Positions 1-10,566 of a DNA stretch of 64,000 nucleotides are shown here, piece after piece. Numbering within the stretch: the first letter of the stretch is position 1; each line of letters opens with the position of its first letter. Below the pieces are notes generated by a model that saw only the letters and a list, made by a program, of their open reading frames with translations, made no database searches and was not told where the DNA came from. Source of the DNA: Molanna angustata (lineage: Eukaryota > Arthropoda > Insecta > Trichoptera > Molannidae); the NCBI GenBank assembly GCA_963576475.1, contig OY754990.1, positions 6,584,751 to 6,648,750 of the forward strand, read 5' to 3'. The position numbers were made by a program, and so were the translations under genes.

Positions 1-1060
1 TGTATAACTCTCTATCAACCAATAAATAAATATTATCCTATTGAATAATTCATGGAGTTTTCACTGGTCCACTAATAAAGCAATGTGCATTGTCTGTTTT
101 ATAAATTGTGTAAACTGTATAACTCTCTATCAACCAATAAATAAATATTATCCTATTGAATAATGCATGGAGTTTTCACTGGTCCACTAATGAAGCAATG
201 TACATTGTCTGTTTTATAAATTGTGTAGACTGTATAACTCTCTATCAACCAATAAATAAATATTATCCTATTGAATAATGCATGGAGTTTTCACTGGTCC
301 ACTAATGAAGCAATGTACATTGTCTGTTTTATAAATTGTGTAGACTGTATAACTCTCTATCAACCAATAAATAAATATTATCCTATTGAATAATGCATGG
401 AGTTTTCACTGGTCCACTAATAAAGCAATGTACATTGTCTGTTTTATAAATTGTGTAAACTGTATAACTCTCTATCAACCAATAAATTAATATTATCCTA
501 TTGAATAATGCATGGAGTTTTCACTGGTCCACTAATGAAGCAATGTACATTGTCTGTTTTATAAATTGTGTAGACTGTATAACTCTCTATCAACCAATAA
601 ATAAATATTATCCTATTGAATAATGCATGGAGTTTTCACTGGTCCACTAATGAAGCAATGTACATTGTCTGTTTTATAACATTGTGTAGACTGTATAACT
701 CTCTATCAACCAATAAATAAATATTATCCTATTGAATAATGCATGGAGTTTTCACTGGTCCACTAATAAAGCAATGTACATTGTCTGTTTTATAAATTGT
801 GTAAACTGTATAACTCTCTATCAACCAATAAATAAATATTATCCTATTGAATAATGCATGGAGTTTTCACTGGTCCACTAATAAAGCAATGTACATTGTC
901 TGTTTTATAAATTGTGTAGACTGTATAACTCTCTATCAACCAATAAATAAATATTATCCTATTGAATAATGCATGGAGTTTTCACTGGTCCACTAATAAA
1001 GCAATGTACATTGTCTGTTTTATAAATTGTGTAGACTGTATAACTCTCTATCAACCAATA
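1..1060. repeat. 115-bp satellite-like tandem array, about 9.2 units
   Basis: The word TGTATAACTCTCTATCAACC recurs at 1, 116, 231, 346, 461, 576, 692, 807, 922 and 1037, a 115-bp period with a single 1-bp insertion. Units differ by a few substitutions (AATAAAG/AATGAAG, GTAAAC/GTAGAC). The array starts before the window and ends in an A-rich stretch near 1060. No unit keeps a useful reading frame. Confidence 0.97.
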
Positions 1061-2044
1061 AAATAAAAAAAAAATAAAAAGTAAAAACGTATATAAACCG
1101 TGTCATGAGTAGCCCTGGAATATTTTATTTTATTTTATTTATTTTTTGGTAAAATAACAGGTTTAACCTATAAATATTTTACACGATTATCAATTAAACA
1201 ATTACATAACTACAAAATATTTACGTACAATGGTTTTTATGTCATTATTTTTTTTTTATTCATGTATTAGTATCAATGTTTGTATTTGCAGTGGTAGTGA
1301 AAATATATAAATACATAAAAAATAAAAAGTCACGTTAAAGTGTAGTGCGAAAATTGTATTTTACAGTGAAATGGTGTTTAAAACAAAGTGTTGAAGAAAA
1401 TATTATAACTACCCCACTATGAATATTACTGAGGCATTTTTAAACAACCCGAGGAAGCAGATGAATCAGGTATGTTGATACAAATCTTAAACCATCCATA
1501 GATACCTACTTTTATGGATATGTATACAAATATGAACACTAAACTAATGTATGAAACACGAAAAAGTATATTATTTCATCAATATGTGATATACAATATT
1601 TTTTCGTTAAAAAATAGCTTCCCCGATAATCTACAAAGAAATATTAAAATTCATTGAGAAAAACATGATAGAATTGTAGGTGTTGTTTGTCTTTTCTTAA
1701 AAAGTTTTTTGTTTTTATTTAAATAAAATTCTCACGTCGTCGTCAAATGGCACAAATCGTCCTTAAATGGTCGTATTGCCTATATTGAAATAATAATGAG
1801 GTAAAATTTAGAGGTTTCATTTAAATACAAAAAACATTAGTTGAAATATTAGAATTATTTTTAAAAAACTCAGCCGGTAGAATTAAATATTAAATATTAT
1901 CTTTCGATTGAAGTAAAAATCTACTTCATAGGCCTTGTATTTTTTTTAGTTACATACAGTAAAAAAAATAAAAAAGGTTTTACTAAAACTTATTTTACAA
2001 AAAAAAGTGTTAAACAAATTCAAATTTCAAAAAATACACGCAGT
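1061..2044. other. AT-rich interval without a recognisable gene
   Basis: Long A and T runs and no ORF of interest. The only coding-like detail is an ATG at 1419 followed by 17 open codons and a good splice-donor sequence (CAG|GTATGT) at 1469/1470. That could be a small first exon, but nothing else supports it. Confidence 0.5.
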
Positions 2045-2275
2045 AGAATAAAGATGTATTAATAAATTGTTCTTTATTTGAAAGTCGTATCTTTTGAGGG
2101 TACTGGGAAAAATATTTTCAAAACTTACTCTTTAGCCTACTATAGCCTCGTGATTATGACTGTAATGTTAGGCTAGCTGAGTCTACAGTAAATTTTGGAA
2201 ATCTTTTCCCCAGTACCCTCAATAGATACGTTTTGGAATCAAAGAAGTCTATTTATAGTACTGTATTTTTGCATT
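2045..2275. repeat. Imperfect inverted repeat (foldback)
   Basis: GAGGGTACTGGGAAAA near 2096 is mirrored by TTTTCCCCAGTACCCTC near 2205. The surrounding bases (GTATCTTTTGAGGG against CCCTCAATAGATAC, and further out) also pair imperfectly. The arms are roughly 80-100 bp around a centre near 2155. It looks like a small old palindromic element without coding capacity. Confidence 0.75.
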
Positions 2276-2392
2276 GTGTATGATGTTGCACAATGTCTTC
2301 ATGTCATTTTAGGAGATCTCTGTTCTATAGTAAAGATTTTTTGATTTACAGTTTTGCTACCTTATAGTGGGAATATTCTAAGTTAAGAGGGT

Positions 2393-3060
2393 GACTGCTG
2401 CCAACGTACCTATTTTTTTTCAATTTGAATTTGCATCATTATTTTACAAAACGAATCATTTTGAAAAAAAAAAACCTAGTTTGTTTAATTATTAATAAAG
2501 AAAAATATACCTTAACTTTTTAATTATATTCTGTATATATTCTTGTAGGAAAATAATAAGCATACCCCGATTATTGACATTTATCTTAAATTTCTAAAAA
2601 ACTATAAGGTATAGAGCATTATATTTTTTTTATAAATTAAATAAGGTCAAAATATCTGGAAAAATACGATGTAACGTTGCCTTAATGCATCAGGTTAAGT
2701 TAATAAACCAAAAAAACTTTTATTTCACAATGGTGCTGAATGGAAAATAAATGTTTTTTTAGGTTTTTTTTTACTAAACCTGAAGCATTAATGCAACGTC
2801 ACATCATATTTTTGTCTTATTGAATTTAAAAAAAAAATGTTGAACTACGCCTTATATTTTATTAAAAATATAAGATAAACGTTGAAAATCGGGGTATGCC
2901 ATTATTTTTCTACAAGAATTTATACAGAACATTATTAAAAAGTAAAGATATATTTTTCTTTATGAATACCCAAACTATCTAAATTATTTTTTTCAAAACG
3001 ATTTGATAATAAATAATGAAATAATGAACAAATTGAAAAATAGGTACGTTGGCAGCAGTC
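2393..3060. repeat. Large foldback element with arms of about 330 bp
   Basis: GACTGCTGCCAACGTACCTA at 2393-2412 is the reverse complement of 3041-3060. The mirror relation continues inward: TTCTTGTAGGAAAATAATAAGC against a matching block near 2905, ATACCCCGATT against AATCGGGGTAT, and TTAATGCATCAGGTT against AACCTGAAGCATTAA near the centre (about 2727). The whole 668 bp can fold on itself. Identity is moderate, so it is not recent. A C-run follows at 3061. Confidence 0.85.
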
Positions 3061-3162
3061 CCCCCCCCTTTAATACTGAATTATCATGTTTGTCAAAGGA
3101 TGCCATTGAACATGTCTGTTTTGACAATCGAGAGATAACAACGAGAGGTGAAGGTTGAAAAC

Positions 3163-3622
3163 TGATGAAAATGTTTTTTTAACAGATTTTTAATTATCTC
3201 AATAGAGACGAAGTTGGAATATTTATTGTAGGAGAACCGGGAAATCAAGGCACCTACAGGGCTTTAAGAATGTTTCATAAGTTCACACATAGATGGCTGT
3301 AGTAAAAATTCCTTATTTTCATGCGAAAAGAATTTCAGTATTACAATATATAGAATTTTCAAAATTTAATTGATAGGGATCTCATTAAAAAGGCATAATT
3401 GGTGAACGTTGCGCAAACGCATAAAGTGATCACGTAAACCAGCCGATGACAGGTCGTAAGCCCTGTAGGTGCCTTGATTTACCGGTTCTCCTACAATAAA
3501 TATTCCAACTTCGTCTCTATTGAGATAATTAAAAATCTGTTAAAAAATATCTTTGACTCCCGACAGGGAAAAAAATCCAATGTTTGCGCATATGCAATAA
3601 TAAAAATATTTGATGATAATGT
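3163..3622. mobile_element. Foldback element, copy 1, about 12-bp target duplication
   Basis: The left arm (ending in GGAGAACCGGGAAATCAAGG, about 3180-3267) is the reverse complement of the right arm (about 3460-3548). The element is flanked by TGATGAAAATGT (3163-3174) and TGATGATAATGT (3611-3622), a 12-bp duplication with one mismatch. The second copy at 49936-50491 shares the arms, the internal ATAGATGGCTGTAGTAAAAA block and the right-hand extension. Copy 1 lacks the inner part of the left arm that copy 2 keeps, and copy 2 lacks the outer part. There is no coding sequence, so it must have been mobilised in trans. Confidence 0.85.
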
Positions 3623-3676
3623 ATTTTTTCGTTGTATTTTAACCAAAATACATTTTATTTTATACATACATTACAT

Positions 3677-4819
3677 CAGAGGTTCCCAAACTATTTCTTC
3701 TCGTAGACCACTTTCAAAATAATACTGGTTTCGGTAGACCTCCAGCTGTTAGATTTCTACGATACTCCCAAAACTCGTCAAAAAATCTGAAGATTAGATC
3801 AAAAGATGGAAATTTGCTTCGCGGCTGAGTTCCAACCCTAAATTCGGAGTGGTAAAAATAAAAAGAAAATTTCAGGGAGGTTTTCAAAAAAGGAAATTAA
3901 TAAACAGGCTATCTGATCCTTATGCCGGCATAACTGAAAAAAAAATTCGAAGCTGTGGACCAAAAATAAAAGCAAAAAATTTGCGATGTTATTTTTTTGT
4001 GCTATGTTAGGATTGCATAATAGTTGCTAAAAAGTATTTGTCAAAAAATCTGAAAATTAGTATCTTAAAGCTTCAAAATATTTTTACTCTTCACTAACCC
4101 AAGGGGATAATTATAGTGGGGAGTTATGATTTCGCAATTTTTAAGGGTATTTTTTTTATTGCAGATTATCAACTAGTATCATGCTGAGATTGTATTCTGA
4201 AAGTTTCATCACAACATATCTGTGTGTGTGTGTGCTATGTGCTGTGTGCTATGTGCAGTGTGCTATGTACGGCATGTTCATTTTACTTTATCGATTATAG
4301 ACTAAAGTACTCATTCGATTCTATTCAAATTTTGCGAATATTTAAATCGAATACTCGCTTAGACCCCATTAGATTTTGAACGATATATGAATAGTGCTTC
4401 TCAATTTTTTTAACTGTCAAATATTTCAAAGTGACCCCAAGCTCAGGAAACTTAAAATTTGAAATTTTTATTATCAAATTCTTAAAAAGGCACATCTTTT
4501 TCATAAAATGGCATTGAAGAGTTATCAAGTTTTCATAATAAAATATTTAAATAAAAAATAATTTAACAAACTCATTTCATGAAAATGTTGGAAATTTTCC
4601 ATACAAAATTTGAATACTTTATAAAATGACTTGTTAGTGAGGAGTTTAGCGTTGGCCACAACCCACTCGTTTTAAGTAGTGTATGTATTATCTACCTACA
4701 TTAACAAAAAAAATATTCTTTACTATAGAAACCTGATAAATTTTCGTGGACCCCCACTTACAACTTGTGAACCCCCATTTTTATTTCGAGTCTCCCGTGG
4801 ACCACTTTGGGAATCACTG
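3677..4819. mobile_element. Non-autonomous hAT-type DNA transposon
   Basis: The ends read CAGAGGTTCCCAAA at 3677 and, reverse-complemented from 4819, CAGTGATTCCCAAA: short imperfect terminal inverted repeats of hAT type. They are flanked by a perfect 8-bp duplication CATTACAT (3669-3676 and 4820-4827). The interior (1143 bp) has no transposase; it contains a (GT)n-like block near 4200-4270 and a 4290-4660 segment repeated at 41285-41660. Eight-bp duplications and CAG..CTG ends are established for the hAT superfamily; the family assignment rests on these. Confidence 0.88.
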
Positions 4820-4827
4820 CATTACAT

Positions 4828-5173
4828 TAATAATAAACTTACTTGGCATGAGCAGATATCACATATCAGCAAGTCTTCTTTCTTTGTCATACATTCTCTA
4901 AATAAACTTAAAAATTACCTTCCACTTGATTGTAAAATAAACCTAGCATGATCACTTCTCATACCGTTGTTAGACTATCATGATGTTTGCTATTTTTTAT
5001 TTATTTATTTTTTTTCCAGAAAAATTACTAATTATAATAAATAATAATAATTAAGCCTTTTATTATTCCATTTCTTTTACAATATTTTTGTTTAAGCATA
5101 ATATATAAGTCAGAATGGTGAACAATAATGATGAAGACCATCTATGTATATATAGATTCACAAAGAGGATAAC
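4828..5173. other. AT-rich interval, no gene seen
   Basis: Short broken reading frames and A/T runs. A weak LINE C-terminus flavour (NNKLTWHEQISHI-like frame at about 4826-4950) is too short to claim. Nothing else is recognised. Confidence 0.4.
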
Positions 5174-5461
5174 AACAATAGATATGGAAGGGGGCAATTC
5201 TAAGAAAAATTAAATACCCGAAAGACATTAAGGTAAATATGTATGCAGGTATAATAAAAATAAAATTGACATTAGAATAGTTAATGTCGGGTTTTTTTTT
5301 GTTGGCCATTATTCAATATAATTGTTGTCCTTTTAATACAATATTTGTATATTCATTCCTTCACTTCAATTTTATTTTTATTATACCTACATACATATTT
5401 ACCTTAATGTCTTTCGGGTATTTAATTTTTCTTAGAATTGCCCCCTTCCATATCTATTGTT
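5174..5461. repeat. Near-perfect 96-bp inverted repeat (foldback element)
   Basis: The left arm 5174-5269 and right arm 5366-5461 are reverse complements with about one mismatch (GTATGCAGGT against GTATGTAGGT), around a 96-bp AT-rich loop. High arm identity implies recent formation or gene conversion between arms. There is no ORF. No target duplication could be fixed with confidence. Confidence 0.9.
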
Positions 5462-5532
5462 AATATATAAGTATTTAATTAAATTAGTAGTTAGTTTAAT
5501 TAATGTACAGTATTTAAAATTATTTCTACTTC

Positions 5533-5800
5533 CTTATTCTTATTAGTATGTATATTTTTCATGAAATGGATCCCTCTTGGGTAAAGGCCTCCTCCAATAG
5601 TTTCCATATAATTCTATCTTTGCCCTTTTCTTTCCAGTCCGTTCCCCCTGTTGTTATTATATCATCGATTCACCTTTTGTACGGCCTGCCAACATTCCTT
5701 TTTCCTTTGGGTCCCGTCCATATCGTGGTTTGTAAAGTCCATCTATCATCTGTGAAACGCGATAAGTGTCCAGCCCATTGCCACATTACTAATAAATTAT
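5533..5800 (-). pseudogene. RTE-like LINE, C-terminal ORF2 fragment
   Basis: Read on the minus strand from about 5795, the translation contains WQWAGHLSRFTDDRW, then KGKRNVGRPYKRWIDDI, then WKLLEEAFTQEGS. This follows the well-known end of RTE-type reverse transcriptase polyproteins (W-GH-R-D-RW ... GRP-RW-DD). Endonuclease and polymerase domains are absent, so it is a heavily 5'-truncated copy. The stop lies close to an A/T-rich tail near 5540. It is a different family from the RTE-like copies at 37 and 42 kb. Confidence 0.72.
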
Positions 5801-6543
5801 CACATATTAATTTTAACATTATATACTTATATAACAAATTGGTTTTACATTATAAACATTTAAAAGTTATATGGAATATATCACCTCACTAGACCTAGGT
5901 CTGTTCTGGGGTGATACTATTTTTTATTAATTTTTCTCATGATGTATGTATGATGTATGTAGTGAATATAGTAATAACATGCAAGGAATGTGAAAATCAA
6001 GTATGTATGTAAGTGTAATTTGTCTCATGTATATCGTCTAAAGCATTGTCATTTTGTTATTTTTATGATGTACATAGGTCAAGTCTTTTTCTGATTCATT
6101 TCTTCGTCTATCAATGAGCCACTTGGTCACCAATTTTGCCAAAAGAGGAACATCTCAACAAACTTAAACGCCTTCAAAATGTTTGTTTATTAAATATATG
6201 GTACTTTTAAATAACATATATTGTAAAATAAATATACGCGTTGACTATTTACATAGTTTATTATTGAATACAGTAATTAGATATTTAAGATAGAAGTACA
6301 ATAATATTATACAAAATGAACCACAACGTGAGAGCACTATAAACGATCAAACAACGATCAATCAAGCCCCGGCCTTACCCCAGATATATGAAAAAATCAA
6401 AAATCCGGAGAAAAGACCTGATTACCATGGAAAAGTCCTGAGATTTTATGCGTTGTGGGCAAACATTTTTTTATTTTTTTTATTAAGTAACAATAACATA
6501 TACAAAATATAAAACAAACAAACTATATAGAAAAGATGCACAG
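5801..6543. other. AT-rich interval between elements
   Basis: ATG/TATG-rich microsatellite-like words near 5940-6010, then plain AT-rich sequence. The block near 6395-6455 (AATCCGGAGAAAAGACCTG...) resembles the 10885-10930 block beside the hAT transposase scrap, so both may be debris of the same hAT family. No gene is supported. Confidence 0.45.
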
Positions 6544-6750
6544 TAACGCGACGTCCTACGTAGGCGATTCAAAGCGAATGCGAAGCGGCGCGGCGCGACT
6601 CGAAAATAACAAACAGTCGGTAACTATGGTAGTGTCCTACGTTACCGACCGCGAGTTGGTTTCGATGCGGCGCGACGCGATGCGAAGCAAACGCAATCAG
6701 TTGGTTTGATATTTTCGCGCGAATTGATAGCAGCGCCATTGTTTTTTGAC

Positions 6751-6833
6751 ATGTCAGAAACAGAAATTTTAATTTCTGTCCATGAACGTCCCATATTATG
6801 GGACAAAAGAATTATTATTAACGAACCGAAACT
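6751..6833 (+). pseudogene. MADF-domain protein N-terminus, truncated
   Basis: From the ATG at 6751 about 27 codons are open: MSETEILISVHERPILWDKR and a few more. The LI--V-E-P-LWD pattern is the opening helix of MADF DNA-binding domains, which occur in the accessory Myb/MADF protein of Harbinger transposons. The reading frame runs directly into the PLE end near 6834 and the rest of the domain is gone. Too short for function; assignment by motif only. Confidence 0.65.
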
Positions 6834-6961
6834 AGTGCTCTCCCGAAACTAGTAGTGTTTAATTATACTCAATAAGTGGTAATTTTGCAAAGTACATATT
6901 TACATCATTATTATTGTAATCATGGACTACCACAAAGTTACCGTCAAATCCATCAATCTTA
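6834..6961 (+). repeat. PLE upstream pLTR copy
   Basis: Direct repeat of 9489-9615, starting AGTGCTCTCCCGAAACTAGT. It contains the first 14 codons of the PLE ORF (MDYHKVTVKSINL at 6922). Small differences (GGTAATTTTGC here, GGTATTTAGC downstream) show that the two copies have diverged slightly. Confidence 0.9.
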
Positions 6962-9430
6962 TTAAAGAAGCCAGCACGGCAAAAAAGACGATCATATATA
7001 AAAAATTAATGTTAAAATACAGAACTGTGTCTATCAAAATATATTTTAACCAACAGTGCCTTAAATTGAAAGTGATTCCAAAATACGTCAGTGTTAAAAT
7101 TAAATCAAAATCTAAATCATCTGAAAAAGCGTTGAAAGTTGCCCAACTAACATGGATAAAAGAAGAATTAAAAAAGTTTTTTAACATCAGGGACACGGTT
7201 AAAACATATTTAAAATATTTACACACTGATCTCTCTAATTTACTACACCCGATAGAATGGGACCTACTAGATGACAAAGTGCGTTATTTAGTTAGCTTAG
7301 AAGTGTTTAAAATGAAAAATACCGTGGATAAAAAAATTAAAAAACTTAAAATCGAAGCTACCATTAAATAACTCGGGCACACCGAACCTGAATACTAATA
7401 AAACCCACCATAAATTCAGTGAACGCATAGTGAATCTTTCAAACCACTCGTTTAATACAGAACAATACGAATTGTTAAATAAAGGTCTTAAATACAATAT
7501 CCAACCACAAAGCGAAAAATCACTCATTCAACTCGCAGCAGATATCGACACTGCACTGACCAAAGATCCAATTATACATAAATATAAATGTGCAGAAACA
7601 TTAAAAGAAAACACCCATGCCTTTAAAAATTTCCATAACAAGGAAGCCATCACAATGAACAGCATTAAATCGGCATTACAGTCGAATAACTTGACACTAA
7701 CGAGAGCTGATAAAGGAAATAGTATTGTGATCCTTAACACTGTGGACTATGTGAATAAAGTAAATGATTTCTTAAATAATGACAATTTCGTGCTAGTAAC
7801 AAGCGACCCTACCAGCAAATATCTAGAAGCAGTGAAGAATACAATAAAGTATTGTAAAAACCTTTGCGGATCCTATACCAACTACCTGATACAAAGGAAC
7901 TCAAGACCACCCCAGCTATACGGTCTTCCTAAACTACACAAGACAAACATTCCGGTAAGACCTGTTGTCTCCTACTTCACTGCTCCAAACTACAACCTGT
8001 GCAAATTACTAAACGACAAGATTATTTTACATGAACTTTCCACACCGAAGTATACAATTAAGAACAGCCTTGAACTGACTAATAAGTTAATTAATAAGTT
8101 TATTCCTAACAACGCTAGATTAATATCTTTCGATGTCACTAACCTTTTCACAAATGTACCAATTAAAGACTGCTGTAACATTCTGAAAGAAACCTTAGTT
8201 AATTCTCAGTTAGGAGATGATATTGTACAGGAGTTGGTCAGAATCTTCAATGTCTGCACGAATCAAAATTATTTTGAATTTAATAATAATATTTATTTCC
8301 AAAAAGACGGCTTACCGATGGGTATGCCAGCCAGTCCGATCCTGGCTGACATATTCATGAACAAACTCGAAACAGACCTGTTTGATTCTGACCACCCCCT
8401 ACTCAAATGTGTTCTAGAGTGGTTCCGCTACGTAGATGATATTTTCTGTATTTTTATAGGGACAGATAGACAATTAGACAGATTCCTCTCATTAATTAAT
8501 TCACAACATCATAAAATCAAATTTACAGTAGAAAAAGAAGTTGATAAATGTTTGAATTTTCTAGACCTCTCGATAAAAATAATTAATAACAGACTTGATT
8601 TTAGCATATATAGAAAGCCTACGCACACTGACATGATTATTCCTGCATCTTCACACCACCCAATTACACATAAACTCGCATGTTTTTATTCATTAATTGA
8701 TAGACTGTTAAAGACCCCTCTCTCACAGAAAAACTATGAAAAAGAACTTATTACAATTAAACAGATAGCATTCAATAACGGATACGAACAACAGTTGATA
8801 GACAAAATAATCAATAGGAAAGAATTTAAATTAATTATTGATAAATTTATTTATCCACCAATAAACAATAATGAAAATCAAAAATGGAGAAAAATTCTGT
8901 ACATAGATAAATTATCCATAAAAATAACGAAACATATGCCTACAACAATTAAACCAGCCTTTTATACAAATAATAACCTCGGTAAATTACTTTGCAATTC
9001 TAAAACAAAAATAGATTTTAAAGAAAAAAGCGGAATTTATGAAATATCATGTGGAGACTGCGATTCATTGTACATTGGCCAAACCTCTAGAAACATTAAT
9101 ACGAGGATTAAAGAACATAGACGATGTATTATGAATAGCAACTTCTCGGAATTCGCAAATCATATAATAGATACCAACCACTCATTCCATAGCCACACAG
9201 TTAAACTCTTACACCAAGTCACACACAAAGGTCATTTGATGAATAGTTTAGAAACAATAGAAATTCACAGAAACATCAATTTAGGTAAACCACTTATCAA
9301 TAACACCAAATTCCCCAATTCTTCGCCATTATTGACAATTTTCCCGTTATCCGTACCTCATTCTTCTCTCCAACCAATCACAATAACGAATACCCCACCT
9401 ACACCCCACCAATCAACACAACACACATAG
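6922..9430 (+). pseudogene. PLE reverse transcriptase with C-terminal GIY-YIG endonuclease, frameshifted
   Basis: An N-terminal part (6922-7371, 149 codons, basic, containing LLHPIEWDLLDDKVRYLV) ends in TAA. The main part continues in a +1-shifted frame that is already open before 7371 and runs to 9430 (about 666 codons from 7430; the first ATG is not decisive). RT features: GLPKLHK near 7920, SFDVTNLFTNVP near 8130, DGLPMGMPASPILAD near 8310, catalytic YVDD near 8430, and CLNFLDLSI. The C-terminus has GIYEISCGDCDSLYIGQTSR then IKEHRRC, a GIY-YIG nuclease with the Cys/His insert usual in PLEs. It ends in a proline-rich tail. Only one shift separates the parts (near an A-rich stretch at about 7330-7370), so this is either a recent lesion or, less likely, programmed frameshifting. 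Confidence 0.9.
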
Positions 9431-9470
9431 TAGACACAGTAGTATGTAAATAATATTATTTAGTTATAAT

Positions 9471-9513
9471 ACACCCGTCGATGGGAGGAGTGCTCTCCCG
9501 AAACTAGTAGTGT
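9471..9513 (+). ncRNA. Hammerhead-ribozyme-like motif in the PLE pLTR (degenerate core)
   Basis: Order of parts: ACAC (9471-9474), CCGTCGA + T, stem II GGGAG/CTCCC (9483-9487, 9495-9499), GAA (9500), short stem III AC-TA-GT (9503-9508), A at the cleavage position (9509), then GTGT pairing with ACAC as stem I. The layout is that of a minimal type I hammerhead, but the core CTGANGA is replaced by CCGTCGA (U4 and A6 changed). It lies 40 bp after the ORF stop, where PLE ribozymes are expected. Probably a decayed or weakened version. Confidence 0.5.
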
Positions 9514-9615
9514 TTAATTATACTCAATAAGTGGTATTTAGCAAAGTACATATTTACATCATTATTATTGTAATCATGGACTACCACAAAGTTACCGTCA
9601 AATCCATCAATCTTA
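9489..9615 (+). repeat. PLE downstream pLTR copy
   Basis: It repeats 6834-6961 and stops inside the ORF start at codon 14 (ending ...ATCAATCTTA at 9615). The PLE unit at 21366-21604 stops at the same codon position of its own ORF, so this is a real structural boundary and not chance truncation. Confidence 0.88.
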
Positions 9616-9860
9616 CATTTATTTATTATTGCTATTTTACAATAGGATGTTGTTCAAAACACACAAAGTTTTCTCTCGCTTGCACGAATGTCAAATTTTG
9701 ATATGTTTCCCGGAAAGATGTAAATTCAGTCTCATTTATTAATTCAAGATCAGGTAATTCTTCATACAAATCGTGATATCCCCCATAAATATGCCTCTCT
9801 AAGTACACAATATTAGTTTCACTTCTCTGCCGTACATACTTCTTGAGTATTTTATATACT
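9616..9860 (-). pseudogene. Possible Harbinger transposase N-terminal remnant
   Basis: On the minus strand a frame from about 9860 reads KKYVRQRS...GGYHDLYEELPDLELINET...TSFRETYQ and stops near 9630 (HPIVK stop). The spacing Y-x-L-x-EL ... F-x-F-R resembles the start of PIF/Harbinger nucleases, where such a segment precedes the catalytic domain. A GTAAGT donor-like site lies just upstream. The DDE catalytic part is not present. The call is an inference from position inside the Harbinger termini. Confidence 0.4.
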
Positions 9861-10025
9861 TACATCCATGACAGTAGCTGGCGGCAGAGGGAACGATTTG
9901 CGCACACGTAGGACAGAGCCGCCGCGTCGCACCGCAACGCATTGAATTCGCTTGTATCCGCACCGCATCGCTTCGCTATCGCGTTCGCTTTGAATCGCCT
10001 ACGTAGGACGCAGCGTAAGAAAAAA

Positions 10026-10560
10026 TATATTTCCCTTTACCAGAGTGCAAGCACTCGTGTGTAAAGGAGACAATTTAATACAAAAGACACAAAATATTAT
10101 ATATAAATAATTATTGTCCATACAAAAAGAAGTTAATATAATTAACATATCAGTCAAATTTAATAACTTTAATTTATTCATCATTTTTCTTTTAAAATCA
10201 TTATGTTCAATTGCCAGTCTCAAATCTGTTTCAAGTTGGTTGAACCACACCACCCCATTGTACGTGTAGTAGTGCTGTGTTGTGTATGTATGTGTTAATG
10301 GGGTACACAGTTGACCCACTATATTATGTCTATCACTCGCCACACGTACAAAGGCATGGTGCGACCTTCCAATGTCCTTATGTATTTGAAATAGCACATT
10401 TTTTTTATAGATATTTTTAAAAGATGGCACTTGAAAATCACGAAATAGTTGCAAAGTTGGGTAGTCAGATGGTTTTTTATTTATAATTTTTATTATCAAC
10501 ATTTTCAAGACAATAGGTATTTCACGATTAGGTACCAGATATACTGCGTATTTGTCAATA
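10026..10560 (-). pseudogene. LINE ORF2 C-terminal fragment
   Basis: The minus-strand frame (about 10560 to 10026) shows KYAVYLVPNREIPIVLKML, LFRDFQVPSFKNIYKKNVLF, then YNGVVWFNQLETDLRLAIEH and FKRKMMNKLKLL. This is the usual post-polymerase tail of CR1/Jockey-type LINE proteins (V-S-K-LY ... WN-L-L ... FK--L---L). No catalytic motif is included. The fragment lies directly outside the right Harbinger end and abuts the hAT scrap at 10567. Confidence 0.6.
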
Positions 10561-10566
10561 TATATA

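Larger units (their letters stand above)
6834..9615 (+). mobile_element. Penelope-like element (PLE) with direct terminal repeats
   Basis: A reverse transcriptase plus GIY-YIG endonuclease gene (6922-9430) is bracketed by direct repeats 6834-6961 and 9489-9615 (about 127 bp, a few differences). Direct, offset terminal repeats that include the start of the ORF are characteristic of PLE pseudo-LTRs (pLTRs). The 5' repeat starts within the stem-loop that is complete in the 3' repeat (9471-9513), consistent with 5' truncation. It is inserted in the Harbinger element; I could not define its target duplication. Confidence 0.88.
6547..10015. mobile_element. PIF/Harbinger DNA transposon, interrupted by a PLE
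   Basis: Terminal inverted repeats of about 36 bp (CGTCCTACGTAGGCGATTCA inside both ends) are bounded by TAA at 6544-6546 and TAA at 10016-10018. A 3-bp TWA duplication is the PIF/Harbinger hallmark. Sub-terminal DNA is unusually rich in GCGGCGCG-type words. The interior carries a MADF-domain start on the plus strand (6751) and a possible transposase N-terminus on the minus strand (9616-9860), a convergent arrangement plausible for Harbinger elements that encode two proteins. Most of both genes is missing; the PLE at 6834-9615 sits between the remnants. Confidence 0.85.

Noticed and set aside
1..1060. CRISPR-like regular array
   Set aside because: Repeats are contiguous 115-bp units without distinct spacers, in a eukaryotic context.
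7369..7440. Programmed frameshift in the PLE gene
   Set aside because: No clear slippery heptamer with downstream structure was found; a single indel explains it equally well, so it is not listed as a finding.
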